DNA from: an uncultured Clostridia bacterium
GTDB taxonomy: Bacteria > Bacillota > Clostridia > Oscillospirales > Ruminococcaceae
Length of the DNA stretch: 5,469 nucleotides
Reading direction: 5' to 3'
Assembly (NCBI GenBank): GCA_945835425.1
Contig: CAMAJC010000144.1
Location: 1 to 5,469 of the forward strand
Under the pieces are notes generated by a model. The model searched no databases. It was not told the origin of the DNA and worked only from the letters and a program-made list of their open reading frames with translations. Below are positions 5,465 to 5,469 of this stretch, one piece after another (the first letter of the stretch is position 1; each line of letters starts with the position of its first letter). The position numbers and the translations under genes are program-made.

Positions 5465-5469
5465 AATTA

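Overview
The window looks like chromosomal DNA from a moderately GC-rich Firmicute, most likely a gut Clostridium-class bacterium of the Oscillospirales/Ruminococcaceae type. This is inferred from the perfect AAAGGAGG ribosome binding sites, U-tract terminators, the SigW-like promoter, GTAG-headed palindromic repeats and the protein families present. No single marker proves the taxon.

Bases 1-310 hold no gene. They contain two GTAG-headed palindromes in inverted orientation (28-54 and 121-147), an intrinsic terminator for a gene lying to the left (196-227), and a near-consensus ECF-sigma promoter (TGAAAC-N17-CGTA, 237-265). The -10 element of that promoter sits inside a perfect 10-bp inverted repeat (249-280).

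Bases 311-2035 (+ strand) are a tight three-gene operon with overlapping ends: an ECF sigma factor, a 105-residue two-helix membrane protein that is a candidate anti-sigma factor, and a 315-residue membrane protein. The last has a PLDc_N-like helical pair, two C4 zinc-ribbon repeats, a third helix and a C-terminal domain. The order resembles sigY-yxlC-yxlD of Bacillus subtilis, with the third protein greatly enlarged. The promoter suggests the sigma factor drives its own operon.

Bases 2036-2176 separate convergent genes and hold a third GTAG-headed palindrome and a bidirectional terminator. Bases 2177-5354 (- strand) encode an ABC exporter: the ATPase gene (4449-5354), overlapped by a 766-residue permease gene (2177-4477) with about nine helices and a ~395-residue C-terminal domain. 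The ATPase upstream region (5355-5469) carries three copies of a GGTTTTTC motif, which may be an operator.

The working idea is an envelope-stress or export module: a membrane-tethered ECF switch beside an ABC exporter. The SigY operon also contains an ABC transporter (yxlFG), but here the transporter is on the opposite strand, so co-regulation is only a hypothesis.
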